Below are positions 34,309-41,934 of a stretch of 50,730 nucleotides of DNA, piece after piece. The stretch spans positions 1 through 50,730 of the forward strand of contig JAPKYZ010000071.1 in assembly GCA_026394055.1 (NCBI GenBank), read 5' to 3'. The DNA is from Acidobacteriota bacterium. Its GTDB lineage: Bacteria; Acidobacteriota; Terriglobia; Bryobacterales; Bryobacteraceae. A program made the translations under genes and the position numbers. Every line of letters starts with the position of its first letter. Position 1 is the stretch's first letter. The notes beneath the pieces are model-generated. The model did no database searches, was not told the DNA's origin, and was given only the letters and a program-made list of their open reading frames with translations.

Positions 34309-34322
34309 TCGGAATCAGAACA
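34308..34322. promoter_or_regulatory. Operator half-site over the XRE transcript start
   Basis: TTCGGAATCAGAACA is the reverse complement of the core TGTTCTGATTCCGAA. It overlaps the -10 end and predicted +1 of the XRE gene, a position that would give negative autoregulation. Confidence 0.5.
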
Positions 34323-34396
34323 AGATTTATTCTTAAATTCTTAGCCGCCCGCGAATACGGGCCATTATCCCTGGAATAGGCGGACGTGCCACTATC

Positions 34397-35173
34397 ATGG
34401 AGGACCCCGGTCAAAAACTCAAGCGAGCCCGTGAGGGCCTTAATTTGCGGTACCGGGACGTAGAGGACTACAGCCAGCGCATCCGCGAAAAGCATGGCAA
34501 TGAAGAATTCACCATTGCTCTTAGCCGCTTATCCGACATTGAGAACAAAGGCACTGTCCCCAGCATCTACAAGCTGTACAGCCTGTGCGCGATCTATGGT
34601 CTGAACATTCTTGACGTTCTTGAGTGGTACGGGGTAAACGTCACCCGCCTGGCGGCCGACGCGGCCACGTTGGAAGTCCCCAATACACACCCGATCGATT
34701 TCACCACCGCTGGCCATGGTGATATCCAGGTTCCGCTGGCTCTTGATCCCGGCTTAGACCTGCGCAAGACCACCTACGTCAGCCGCCTGATCCAGCGCTG
34801 GGGCAAACTGCCGTTGATGTTGTTGGAAGGTCTCGACCTCAAGAACCGGCGGTACGCCTTTGTGGGGTCAGAAGATTGGTCGATGTACCCCATTTTGCTG
34901 CCCGGGGCACTGGTGATGATTGATGAGACCAAACGCAAGATCATCGCCGCCGGCTGGAACAACGAATACGAGCGCCCGATCTATTTCATTGAGCACAAAG
35001 GCGGTTACGCCTGCGGCTGGTGCAGCCTACATGAGAAGTCGATGATCCTGCAGCCCCACCCCGCCTCCTGCGTACCGCCATCGATCTTCGGACCCGAAGA
35101 ATTTGAGGTGATCGGGCAAGTCATCGGTGTCGCGATGCAGCTGGATGTGGAGCCGCGCCGTACTCGTTCCTGA
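34397..35173 (+). CDS. XRE-family regulator with S24/LexA-like C-terminal domain
   Basis: 258 residues. Residues 5-80 form a helix-turn-helix of XRE type (GQKLKRAREGLNLRYRDVEDYSQRI ... LSRLSDIENKGTVPSIYKLYSLCAIYGL). The C-terminal half resembles the S24/LexA fold: GSEDWSMYPILLPGALVMID, with serine S162 at the place of the catalytic serine, and IYFIEHKGGYACGWCSL, ending VIGQVIGVAM. The catalytic lysine pattern is not obvious, so self-cleavage is doubtful. No good ribosome binding site precedes the ATG. Divergent from ubiX; its end overlaps the convergent gene at 35121 by 53 bases. Confidence 0.8.
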   Translation: MEDPGQKLKRAREGLNLRYRDVEDYSQRIREKHGNEEFTIALSRLSDIENKGTVPSIYKLYSLCAIYGLNILDVLEWYGVNVTRLAADAATLEVPNTHPIDFTTAGHGDIQVPLALDPGLDLRKTTYVSRLIQRWGKLPLMLLEGLDLKNRRYAFVGSEDWSMYPILLPGALVMIDETKRKIIAAGWNNEYERPIYFIEHKGGYACGWCSLHEKSMILQPHPASCVPPSIFGPEEFEVIGQVIGVAMQLDVEPRRTRS

Positions 35174-35591
35174 GGAGCCGCAACAGCGTTTCCAAATCAG
35201 CCAAGTAGAGGCTTTCCTGGGCGCTACCGGCGCGCGACGGAATCAGGTTCTTGTAGGGCGTCAACCGCTGCCAACTTTCGAGTAGCAAACGCTTTGGCGT
35301 ATCCAGCGTGGACAAAAACAGGTCCAGATCCGCCTTCTGCTGCTCCAAGCCGTACATCAGCCAATCGGCGAAGGCCTTCTCGTGGCTCTCACGCAAGGCC
35401 TGGTCGGCCTCGGCCTCTCCAAACACCATCGCCAGCCCATGATGCTGATACGCATCAGAGTTGGCATCCCGCAACGAGGACAGATAGACCAGACGGCCAA
35501 ACAGGGACGGAATTTGAGCCAGTGTGCGTAGCCACAGGTTTGCGCTGGCCGAACGTTCCCAAATGGCGGAGTTGCGAAGACTTTCCATCAT
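35121..35591 (-). CDS. Hypothetical alpha-helical protein
   Basis: 156 residues from ATG 35591 (MMESLRNSAIWERS); a longer in-frame start at 35702 would lie upstream of a TAAACT -10 (35617-35612, minus strand) and is less likely. The protein is helical and charged (FGRLVYLSSLRDANSDAYQHHGLAMVFGEAEADQALRESHEKAF) and soluble. No family recognised. Its last 53 bases overlap the end of the XRE gene on the other strand. It lies divergent from the small peptide array. Confidence 0.65.
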   Translation of the reverse strand: MMESLRNSAIWERSASANLWLRTLAQIPSLFGRLVYLSSLRDANSDAYQHHGLAMVFGEAEADQALRESHEKAFADWLMYGLEQQKADLDLFLSTLDTPKRLLLESWQRLTPYKNLIPSRAGSAQESLYLADLETLLRLLRNEYGAAPHPAASRHR

Positions 35592-35959
35592 TGTGTGGCG
35601 GCGAAACTCGAAGTTTACAACAATTTGGAGTTTGAATTCATCTGGTTGGATCGGCCGTCCCCCGCGTTTGGAGGAGGGTGTTCCGAAAGCCGAAAACAAC
35701 ATCCAGAATGCTTCCGCCCGGCGTTTACCTTAGACCTACTGAGTGCTTTCATTAGACAGATTTAGAGCCGCGAACGAGTTGACTACGCATTCGAATCAGC
35801 GCCACCCTGAATTCGGAAATGAGAATGTGGTGCGCCTGCCAAAATCCCGGTCAATTTCGGAGCCGCTTCGGCTGGCGCTTCCAGAAATTGGCCAAATTCT
35901 TTCACTAGAACTCCTGTTTGATTTGTACCATAGCCAGTAACCCAAAGGAGGGTTCTCCC
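35592..35959. other. Upstream region of the peptide array
   Basis: About 370 bases, AT-richer than its surroundings. It carries a half-site TGAATTCGGAA at 35808-35818 matching the operator core, a looser TTCGAATCAG at 35790-35799, and a TACCAT -10 candidate at 35926-35931 with a weak -35. A 65-codon GTG ORF (35743-35940) has no ribosome binding site and no familiar sequence; probably not a gene. Confidence 0.45.
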
Positions 35960-36076
35960 ATGATCAAAAAGCTACTGACGACCATGATTTTTGCGCTGTT
36001 GATGGGCGCCGCGGCCATTCCGGCGGCCGATGCTCCGCTGCCGCGCTGCCTGCCGTGCCCGGCCGACAACCGCTAG
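35960..36076 (+). CDS. Tandem signal-peptide-like small protein, copy 1
   Basis: Thirty-eight codons with a strong SD (AAAGGAGGG) 8 bases before the ATG. Layout: basic start IKK, hydrophobic core LLTTMIFALLMG, Ala-rich possible cleavage region (GAAAIPAADA) and a short tail APLPRCLPCPADNR with two cysteines spaced C-x-x-C. Compared with copy 3 it has one extra codon (I2) and 11 base changes, of which only two alter the protein (M9 and M15, both in the hydrophobic core). Either a Sec-exported peptide of about 13-20 residues or a small membrane peptide. No known family recognised. First of three copies in one probable transcript. Confidence 0.8.
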   Translation: MIKKLLTTMIFALLMGAAAIPAADAPLPRCLPCPADNR

Positions 36077-36163
36077 ACAAGCCAGAACAAGAACACCACC
36101 AGACATACCAGAAACAGAACAAGTATCGGACAGAGAACAGAAAGAGAACTAGGAGACACCACC

Positions 36164-36274
36164 ATGAAGAAGCTATTGACCACCGTGATCTTTGCCCTGC
36201 TGCTGGGCGCCGCGGCCATTCCGGCTGCTGATGCTCCGCTGCCCCGCTGCCTGCCGTGCCCGGCCGACAACTAG
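36164..36274 (+). CDS. Tandem signal-peptide-like small protein, copy 2
   Basis: Thirty-six codons. SD AGGAGA at 36151-36156. Sequence begins MKKLLTTVIFALLLG and ends PLPRCLPCPADN, one residue shorter than copies 1 and 3 because the final arginine codon is missing. It differs from copy 3 at four bases in the shared codons, all synonymous. The 87-base gap to copy 1 is A/C-rich with repeated CAGAACA (36083-36089, 36115-36121), which matches half of the operator core, and no terminator, so copies are probably co-transcribed. Confidence 0.8.
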   Translation: MKKLLTTVIFALLLGAAAIPAADAPLPRCLPCPADN

Positions 36275-36329
36275 GCCTCCGTCCACCCCGAACATCAGCG
36301 AACAGAAAGAAAACAAAGGAAATCCTCCC

Positions 36330-36443
36330 ATGAAAAAGCTATTGACCACCGTGATCTTCGCCCTGCTGCTGGGCGCCGCGGCCATTCCGGCTGCTGATGC
36401 TCCCCTGCCGCGCTGCCTGCCGTGCCCGGCCGACAACCGCTAG
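36330..36443 (+). CDS. Tandem signal-peptide-like small protein, copy 3
   Basis: Thirty-seven codons, begins MKKLLTTVIFALLLG, ends PLPRCLPCPADNR. SD AAAGGAAA upstream. From the glycine after the hydrophobic core onward all three copies encode the same 22 residues, while codons for several Ala and Pro residues differ, so selection appears to act on the protein. The lone non-hydrophobic part is the Pro/Cys-rich tail. There is no lipobox (LPRC is unlike L-A-G-C), so it is not a lipoprotein. Hairpins follow at 36452 and 36498. Confidence 0.8.
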   Translation: MKKLLTTVIFALLLGAAAIPAADAPLPRCLPCPADNR

Positions 36444-36451
36444 GATCTCCT

Positions 36452-36513
36452 GGCCGTTCGGCCTGAACGCTTGATGCGGCGCGCACTTTCTTGGGTCCGG
36501 CCCTCAAGGGCCG
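36452..36513. terminator. Two hairpins after the peptide array
   Basis: GGCCG-TT-CGGCC at 36452-36463 and CGGCCCT-CA-AGGGCCG at 36498-36513. No T-tract follows either; they may end or stabilise the peptide mRNA. Confidence 0.45.
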
Positions 36514-36604
36514 AGGCATGCCAGGTGCGCGCCCGCCAACGTCCGGATGAGGCTTCCCGCGACCTTAACAAAATCGGTTCGCGGCGATTTGTGAACATGA
36601 TAGG

Positions 36605-37507
36605 ATGCCTGCAGGGGACGGACGGTGCCAATTCGGGCGCCGCGCCGTGCGGTTGTTTCCGGCACCGGCTGCAGGTCTCCCGGCGAGGTGTGCACTGTCG
36701 TTTACGTCGGCCGAAGTTGCCCTTGGATGGCTGAGCCTAGTGCTGTCGGCAGCGCTGGCCGGAAGACTGTACCGTCTCCAGCTGCACCGGCAGTACCGCT
36801 ACCTGTTCGCGTACGCTCTATTTTCCGTGTTCCAGTTGGCCGTGCTGATGCTGTTGCCGCACTCCGGCCTGAAGTACCGCTCCACCATCTATGGCTGGGT
36901 TTGGGTGGTGACGGAAGCCGTACTGGTGGGCGTCTTTGTGCTGATGGTGGCCGACCTTTACGGCCAGATCCTGGAGCATTACCCCGGAATTGCCAGCCTC
37001 ACCCGGCGGATTTTCTCCCGGGCCGCTCTGGTGGGAATTCCCCTCAGTCTGCTGACTTTACTGCTCGATGTGGGCGACTCGAGCCCGTCACACCTTTTGT
37101 CCCAATTCCAGCTTTTGCAGCGTGGCATTCTGACGTGCCTGATGTTCCTGGTGCTGGTGATGGTCTGCTTTCTGGCGTGGTTCCCGATGCGGCTCAACCG
37201 GAATACGGTCTGGCATGCGGGTATCTTTTTTTGCTACTTCCTGTCCAAGTCCGGGCTGATCCTGCTGTTGCAGATGGCGGGCGTCCAGGTGCAGGCCAGC
37301 GTGAGTTCCAGCCTGATCGCGATTTCGCTGGCGTGTCTGGTGGCCTGGCTGGTGGCCCTCCGGCCGGAGGGTGAGACGGCCGAGGTGCGGGTGGGTCCGC
37401 GCTGGAGTGAAGAGGAGAGCCGCCGGCTGCTGGGGCAGTTGGAGGGGCTGAACGCCGCCTTGTCCCGGGTGTCCCAGGCCGGTGCGGGCAACGAGCGGAT
37501 CCGGTAA
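36605..37507 (+). CDS. Seven-helix membrane protein
   Basis: Up to 300 residues. Seven hydrophobic segments: EVALGWLSLVLSAALAG, YLFAYALFSVFQLAVLML, YGWVWVVTEAVLVGVFVLMV, AALVGIPLSLLTLL, ILTCLMFLVLVMVCFLAW, AGIFFCYFLSKSGLILLL and SSLIAISLACLVAWLV, then a charged tail of about 50 residues with a helix (SEEESRRLLGQLEGLNAALSRV). The first 30 residues look poor, so the true start may be later. An extended -10-like TGATAGGAT is at 36599-36607. No family recognised; the 7-helix layout would suit a receptor or transporter (inference). Confidence 0.7.
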   Translation: MPAGDGRCQFGRRAVRLFPAPAAGLPARCALSFTSAEVALGWLSLVLSAALAGRLYRLQLHRQYRYLFAYALFSVFQLAVLMLLPHSGLKYRSTIYGWVWVVTEAVLVGVFVLMVADLYGQILEHYPGIASLTRRIFSRAALVGIPLSLLTLLLDVGDSSPSHLLSQFQLLQRGILTCLMFLVLVMVCFLAWFPMRLNRNTVWHAGIFFCYFLSKSGLILLLQMAGVQVQASVSSSLIAISLACLVAWLVALRPEGETAEVRVGPRWSEEESRRLLGQLEGLNAALSRVSQAGAGNERIR

Positions 37508-37661
37508 GCGCAAACCGGCCGAAGTTGGGCGGCAGGCCACCGTTTCCGAGTTTGATCAAGGCCGGTTTAATGCCAAAAAAATAGCCCGGACTTCCATTGC
37601 ATTTCCGGCACGATTCCGGTATTCTCCGGAGTGTCTTTCGCTGAAGGAGAGAACCTCGATA

Positions 37662-38201
37662 ATGGGTACTGAATATCTAGCCTTGGCCGCTGCGGGGGCC
37701 ATTCTACTGTTGGTCTTTGTTTTCGTTATCCGTTCGGTGGCGTCGTCGCCGTTGGATGGCACCGCCCACCGGCCCGGCGTGGCTGAGCTGAGCGCTGACA
37801 AGTATCGCCCGCTCGCGCGTTTGTTCAGTGCCGATGACGAACTGTTCCTCCGTTCCCAGCGTGGGTTTCAGCCTGCGATGCTGGCCGAATTGCGCTCCTC
37901 CCGGCGTCGCGTCGCGCGTGAGTATCTGGCCGCGCTCAAGGTGGATTTCCTGACGCTGCACCGCCTGTCGACTCAACTGCTGGCCTTGGCCCCGGCCGAC
38001 CAGCCAGAGCTCGCCTCCCGGCTGGCGTCGATGAAGCTGGAATTCTACTGGGGGCTCAGTTTGGCCCACACGTCGCTGGTGCTGCACGCACTCGGTGTCG
38101 ACCAGATCCGCCCCCTCGCCGGGTTGGCGGAGCTGTTCCAGGGCCTCCACCAGCACACCCAGTTGTTGACGGCCTCCCAGGCCAATTCCTTCGCGGCCTA
38201 A
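37662..38201 (+). CDS. Membrane-anchored helical hypothetical protein
   Basis: 179 residues from ATG 37662, which has AAGGAG 10 bases upstream; an in-frame start at 37482 inside the preceding gene is rejected. One N-terminal membrane helix (YLALAAAGAILLLVFVFVIRSV) is followed by a soluble helical domain of about 150 residues rich in Leu, Arg and Gln (DDELFLRSQRGFQPAMLAELRSSRRRVAREYLAALKVDF). No family recognised. Same strand as the 7-helix gene, 154 bases downstream. Confidence 0.75.
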   Translation: MGTEYLALAAAGAILLLVFVFVIRSVASSPLDGTAHRPGVAELSADKYRPLARLFSADDELFLRSQRGFQPAMLAELRSSRRRVAREYLAALKVDFLTLHRLSTQLLALAPADQPELASRLASMKLEFYWGLSLAHTSLVLHALGVDQIRPLAGLAELFQGLHQHTQLLTASQANSFAA

Positions 38202-38223
38202 GTTTGGCGAACCCTTTGCGGGT

Positions 38224-38260
38224 GGTGGCCCGGTAGCGTGTTTGAGCGCGCCGGGCCACC
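38224..38260. terminator. Bidirectional terminator-like hairpin
   Basis: GGTGGCCCGG (38224-38233) and CCGGGCCACC (38251-38260) pair perfectly around a 17-base loop, between convergent genes ending at 38201 and 38304. Confidence 0.55.
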
Positions 38261-38303
38261 TCAGCACCCCGGCCCCTTCGGCATTGCCAGGAGGGGCTAA
38301 AGT

Positions 38304-39050
38304 TCAACGCGCCGCTGCGGCTGGCTCCTCGTTTAGGCTCCAGTCGTAAGGCCGGTAGTTGAATTCAGCCCGTTTGCCGGCGGCCGTGCTGGTGATCCCC
38401 GGACGGCGCTTCTCGAGAAACTCGATTAGTTTCAGCCGTCCCCCAAAATCCCCCTCGTACCATCGGAAGATCAGAGAAAGCGTCAGGCTACCCGTGGCAC
38501 TTTTCTCAACATTGCGCGTTTGGCTTAAGAACAGCTGCGTCCGCTTTTCGAGTTCCGCCTCCAGATTGCCAGCCGTGTAGGCCACCGGCGAAAGCCAGGG
38601 GCAGCTAGCGGAGGCGCACACCAGGGCGAAGTGCACCCGCGGATCGCCAAATGCCTTGCGGATGCTCTGGGTCTCAATCTCGTCGAGAGACCGCTGCTGC
38701 CCGCCCACGGAGAACTTACGCCGATAAAAGAAATTCAGCTGGCCCACTTTGTTCGCCAGGCGTGTTTTTCCCGCTGGATACTCCGTCGCAAAGGCCCATA
38801 AAACGAGCGCGTTATAGGTGTTTAACCAGTGCGCCAGCCGCGCCTCCCGGCTGGGAAATAGCGCTGGGTGCGAATCCGGGCTTACCACCGCCAACTGCTG
38901 GACAAAGCGGTTGAGCGGACCCAAATCCTGGTGGAGCGCCGCATACCGCACGCCACCTTGGGCGTTCACGTGTTTGGTCAGGGCTTCCTGATACAGTCGC
39001 GTATCCGGGACCTCGACCGCTAACGCCAACAATGCGAAACCCAGGATCAC
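38304..39050 (-). CDS. DUF547 protein
   Basis: 248 residues from GTG 39050, which overlaps the stop of the SprT-like gene (GTGA). A short hydrophobic start (ILGFALLALAVEV) may be a signal peptide. DUF547 features: REARLAHWLNTYNALVLWAF, the RRKFSVGGQQRSLDEIE segment, and DPRVHFALVCASASCPWL with the Cys-x-Ser-Cys-Pro group. DUF547 is a papain-like-fold domain of unknown function. A longer in-frame start at 39311 lies inside the upstream gene and is rejected. Confidence 0.85.
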   Translation of the reverse strand: MILGFALLALAVEVPDTRLYQEALTKHVNAQGGVRYAALHQDLGPLNRFVQQLAVVSPDSHPALFPSREARLAHWLNTYNALVLWAFATEYPAGKTRLANKVGQLNFFYRRKFSVGGQQRSLDEIETQSIRKAFGDPRVHFALVCASASCPWLSPVAYTAGNLEAELEKRTQLFLSQTRNVEKSATGSLTLSLIFRWYEGDFGGRLKLIEFLEKRRPGITSTAAGKRAEFNYRPYDWSLNEEPAAAAR

Positions 39051-39808
39051 GCCAGCAGCCTCTTCAGCGCCGCCAGCGCGGCCGTCAGCTCGGGAAATTG
39101 CTTCTCCGCCTGCTTGAACTCTCGGGTATGGACGCAACGCCGGCTGCCCCGGTGCTGTTCGGGATAGCGCAGGTGGAGCATCTCGTGGAACATCACATAC
39201 TCCACCACCAGCCTGGGGACGTGCGGACCGTCCAGCACACGGCTGAGGACGATGGCGTTGTGCGAGGGGTCGTAATGGCCCAGCCGGGTTCGAGAGACGC
39301 GGCGGCTCCAACCGATCGCTGGCCGGGCCATCAAGCCGTTGAAGTGACGCACATTCAACTCATCGAACAATTCTTCCAGGTGAACTGATTTCCCTTCGGG
39401 TCCATCATGCAGTTTCCGGCCCCGCAGCTGGCGCACCAGATGGACTTGCCGGCGCACTTCGGCCCGGTTCAACCACATCCGGTAGCGATGCGGGTAGACC
39501 GGTTCCACGGGCCGGCGGAAGAGTTTTGAAACCAAGATGAAGGCCAACGCCTCCGCCACGGGAGCGGGAGCGCCTTCCAGCAAATCAGCAATCCGCACCA
39601 CCATTTCGCCACCGCTCAGCCGGATGTTTGAATTGGCGCCCGCAAACCGCCGGTACTCCACCCGAATTGCGGGCAGAGCCGTGCGGGGACGGAGCGTCTG
39701 GAAAACTCGCGCGTACAGCTGATTGGGAGTTTCAAACAACAGCGAGGATTCGACGTTCACCGGGAAGAGTAGACCATTCGACGTCATGCTCTCGACTTGC
39801 CTTTGCAT
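39047..39808 (-). CDS. SprT-like zinc metallopeptidase
   Basis: 253 residues. The C-terminal half carries VVEYVMFHEMLHLRYPEQH (HEXXH zinc site) and a further H (CVHTREF), the layout of SprT/YgjP-like proteases; LNVRHFNGLMARPAIGWS is the SprT-type entrance. The N-terminal 120 residues contain YARVFQTLRPRTALPAIRVEYRR and are less known. Starts ATG 39808 or 39787. The gene is divergent from the fabH-like gene across only 20 bases, so both promoters overlap. Confidence 0.8.
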   Translation of the reverse strand: MQRQVESMTSNGLLFPVNVESSLLFETPNQLYARVFQTLRPRTALPAIRVEYRRFAGANSNIRLSGGEMVVRIADLLEGAPAPVAEALAFILVSKLFRRPVEPVYPHRYRMWLNRAEVRRQVHLVRQLRGRKLHDGPEGKSVHLEELFDELNVRHFNGLMARPAIGWSRRVSRTRLGHYDPSHNAIVLSRVLDGPHVPRLVVEYVMFHEMLHLRYPEQHRGSRRCVHTREFKQAEKQFPELTAALAALKRLLA

Positions 39809-39815
39809 AGCAATG

Positions 39816-39821
39816 TAACAT
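39816..39821 (+). promoter_or_regulatory. -10 element of the fabH-like gene
   Basis: TAACAT; predicted start near 39828, next to the TTG start codon at 39829. No ribosome binding site precedes that codon, so a leaderless mRNA is likely. Confidence 0.45.
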
Positions 39822-39828
39822 TACCAGT

Positions 39829-40827
39829 TTGGACCACTTGCCCACAGCTCGAATCACAGCCCTCGGTACCTACACCCCGCCGGGCCTCCTGACCAACCAG
39901 GATCTCGAACGCCTGGTCGAAACCACCGACGACTGGATTGTCGAAAGAACCGGCATCCGGACCCGCCACATCGCGCCGCCCGAGATGGCGACTTCTGACC
40001 TGGCCTACGAAGCCGCGAAGGTCGCGCTTACCCGGCGCGGCATCGATGCCACTGAACTTGGCGCCATCATCGTCTGCACCGTCACGCCCGACATGCTGTT
40101 CCCGGCCACCGCTTGCCTGGTGCAGGACCGGCTGGGGGCAAAAGGCGCCTGGGGCTTCGACCTGATCGCCGCCTGCTCCGGGTTCGTCTACGGCCTCACC
40201 ACCGCCGCCCACCTGGTGAAGGGCGGGGCACACAAAAAAGTACTGGTGATTGGCGCCGACACCATGTCACGCATCATCGACTACAAGGACCGCTCCACTT
40301 GCATCCTGTTTGGCGATGGCGCGGGCGCCATGCTGGTGGAAGCGGGCGAACCCGGTGACCCCGGCTTCATCGACTTCACCAACGAGATCGACGGCTCCGG
40401 CGGCGACGCCCTGAAGATGCCCGCCGGTGGCAGCCGCATGCCCGCCTCGCACAAAACGGTGGATGAGCGCCTGCACTACGTCCACCAAGACGGCCAGGCG
40501 GTGTTCAAGTACGCCGTCCGCAAGATGCAGGAGATCTCGCTGGGCCTGCTCGAACGGAACAACCTGTCGCCCAAGGACATCAAGCTGCTAATCCCCCACC
40601 AGGCCAACCGCCGCATCATCATGGCCACCGCCGAACGGCTGGGCCTGTCGGAGGAGCAGGTGGTGATCAATATCGACCGCTTCGGCAACACCACCGCCGG
40701 CACCATCCCGCTGGCCACCGAAGACGCCGTCCAGTCCGGCCGCCTGAAGAAGGGCGACATCGTCCTGTTCACTGCCGTGGGCGCAGGCTTCACTGTGGGC
40801 GCCAATCTGTGGCGCTGGGGCTTTTAG
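39829..40827 (+). CDS. fabH: 3-oxoacyl-ACP synthase III
   Basis: 332 residues from a TTG start. All three catalytic residues are present: C116 in IAACSGFVYG, H257 in LIPHQANRRI and N287 in RFGNTTAG. Substrate-binding arginine region TDDWIVERTGIRTRHIA is intact. FabH condenses acyl-CoA with malonyl-ACP to begin fatty acid synthesis. It is not within a fab cluster here, so it may be a second copy. Confidence 0.93.
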   Translation: MDHLPTARITALGTYTPPGLLTNQDLERLVETTDDWIVERTGIRTRHIAPPEMATSDLAYEAAKVALTRRGIDATELGAIIVCTVTPDMLFPATACLVQDRLGAKGAWGFDLIAACSGFVYGLTTAAHLVKGGAHKKVLVIGADTMSRIIDYKDRSTCILFGDGAGAMLVEAGEPGDPGFIDFTNEIDGSGGDALKMPAGGSRMPASHKTVDERLHYVHQDGQAVFKYAVRKMQEISLGLLERNNLSPKDIKLLIPHQANRRIIMATAERLGLSEEQVVINIDRFGNTTAGTIPLATEDAVQSGRLKKGDIVLFTAVGAGFTVGANLWRWGF

Positions 40828-40904
40828 CAGGCGACGGAAAATCCGAAACCGCTTGCTGACGCGCGCGGCTCAGAAGATGTGCACTGTTATTGGCGCCCAG
40901 TTTC

Positions 40905-40933
40905 AGAGCCACGACCGTAAGGGAGTGGTCCGG
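40905..40933. repeat. Short GC-rich intergenic repeat-like motif
   Basis: CAGAGCCACGACCGTAAGGG followed by AGTGGTCCGG resembles a phrase I recall as frequent in intergenic DNA of Solibacter-like genomes. GACC/GGTC can pair. The recurrence cannot be shown within this window. Confidence 0.3.
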
Positions 40934-41042
40934 CAAAGGCCTTTTTCCGCAGCCTGCTTGGGCACGCTCCGGGTGTCGGGTAGCGGTTGTCGTTGGTCCA
41001 TCGTCTCCCTCGTGGAGCCTGTTGAGGGGGCCCTTTTCGAGC

Positions 41043-41048
41043 TACGCT
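41043..41048 (+). promoter_or_regulatory. -10 element at the inositol oxygenase start
   Basis: TACGCT; predicted transcript start at 41055, which is the A of the ATG. Leaderless mRNA likely. Confidence 0.45.
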
Positions 41049-41054
41049 GAAAGT

Positions 41055-41906
41055 ATGCAAAGCCTCGCCGCGAACGGACCGCTCGAAAGCTTGGAACAGT
41101 GGGATGACGACGTCAAGTCACGCTACAAGGAAGGCCGCGAAGAGACCGCTTTCCGCGACTACTCGACCGCCCCGCCGGTCGTGCGCGAGTTCTACCGCCT
41201 GAACCACACTCTGCAGACCCGCGAGTTCGCCCGCGCCAAGAAGGCCGAGTATGGCAGCCTAAACCGCTCCCAAATGGGCATCTGGGAGGCGATGGAGTAC
41301 CTGAACACTCTGGTGGACGACTCCGACCCCGACACCGACCTTTCGCAGATTGAGCACAATCTCCAGACCGCCGAAGCCATCCGCCGCGACGGCCACCCGC
41401 GCTGGATGGTGCTGACCGGCCTCATTCATGATCTGGGCAAGGTCCTGTGCCTCTATGGCGAGCCCCAGTGGGCCGTCGTGGGCGACACATTCCCGGTCGG
41501 TTGCGCCTGGTCCGACAAGATCGTCTTCCATCAGTTCTTCGAAGGCAACCCCGACAAGAACATCCCCCAATACCAGACTCCCGAAGGCGTCTATGAGCTC
41601 CACGGCGGCCTGGAGAAAGTGGACATGTCCTGGGGCCACGACGAGTACCTCTACCACGTGACGCGCGACTACCTGCCGGAACCCGCGCAGTACATGATCC
41701 GCTACCACAGCTTCTACCCGCAGCACCGCGAGAACGGCTACACGCACCTGATGACCGCGCACGACGTGGAGATGTTTGAGTGGGTGAAGAAGTTCAACCC
41801 CTACGATCTCTACTCCAAAGGCCACGCCAAGCCCGACGCCGTCGCGCTGCGCCCCTACTACGAAGAGCTGATCGCCGAATACTTCCCGGCGGAGATCCGC
41901 TGGTAG
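41055..41906 (+). CDS. miox: Myo-inositol oxygenase
   Basis: 283 residues, the same length as eukaryotic enzymes. All di-iron ligands can be seen: H101 ([11 protein letters not shown]), H125 and D126 ([10 protein letters not shown]), H195 ([10 protein letters not shown]), H218 (IRYHSFYP) and D251 (NPYDLYSK). The DDSDPDTDL and [10 protein letters not shown] segments are also family features. The enzyme opens myo-inositol with O2 to give D-glucuronate. Uncommon in bacteria. An in-frame extension back to 40890 is rejected, as the promoter element lies at the ATG. The end overlaps a decayed hicA frame on the other strand. Confidence 0.93.
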   Translation: MQSLAANGPLESLEQWDDDVKSRYKEGREETAFRDYSTAPPVVREFYRLNHTLQTREFARAKKAEYGSLNRSQMGIWEAMEYLNTLVDDSDPDTDLSQIEHNLQTAEAIRRDGHPRWMVLTGLIHDLGKVLCLYGEPQWAVVGDTFPVGCAWSDKIVFHQFFEGNPDKNIPQYQTPEGVYELHGGLEKVDMSWGHDEYLYHVTRDYLPEPAQYMIRYHSFYPQHRENGYTHLMTAHDVEMFEWVKKFNPYDLYSKGHAKPDAVALRPYYEELIAEYFPAEIRW

Positions 41907-41934
41907 GCGAATAGCGGGCGCGGGTACCGAGCGC

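Noticed and set aside
35743..35940. 65-codon GTG ORF just before the peptide array
   Set aside because: No ribosome binding site, no familiar sequence; more likely leader or control DNA.
36073..36436. Two overlapping minus-strand ORFs with a repeated sequence opposite the peptide array
   Set aside because: Their likeness follows from the sense-strand duplication; no SD, and the sense copies show silent-site divergence.
40890..41054. N-terminal extension of the inositol oxygenase
   Set aside because: The extra 55 residues do not resemble the family, and the -10 element sits inside them.
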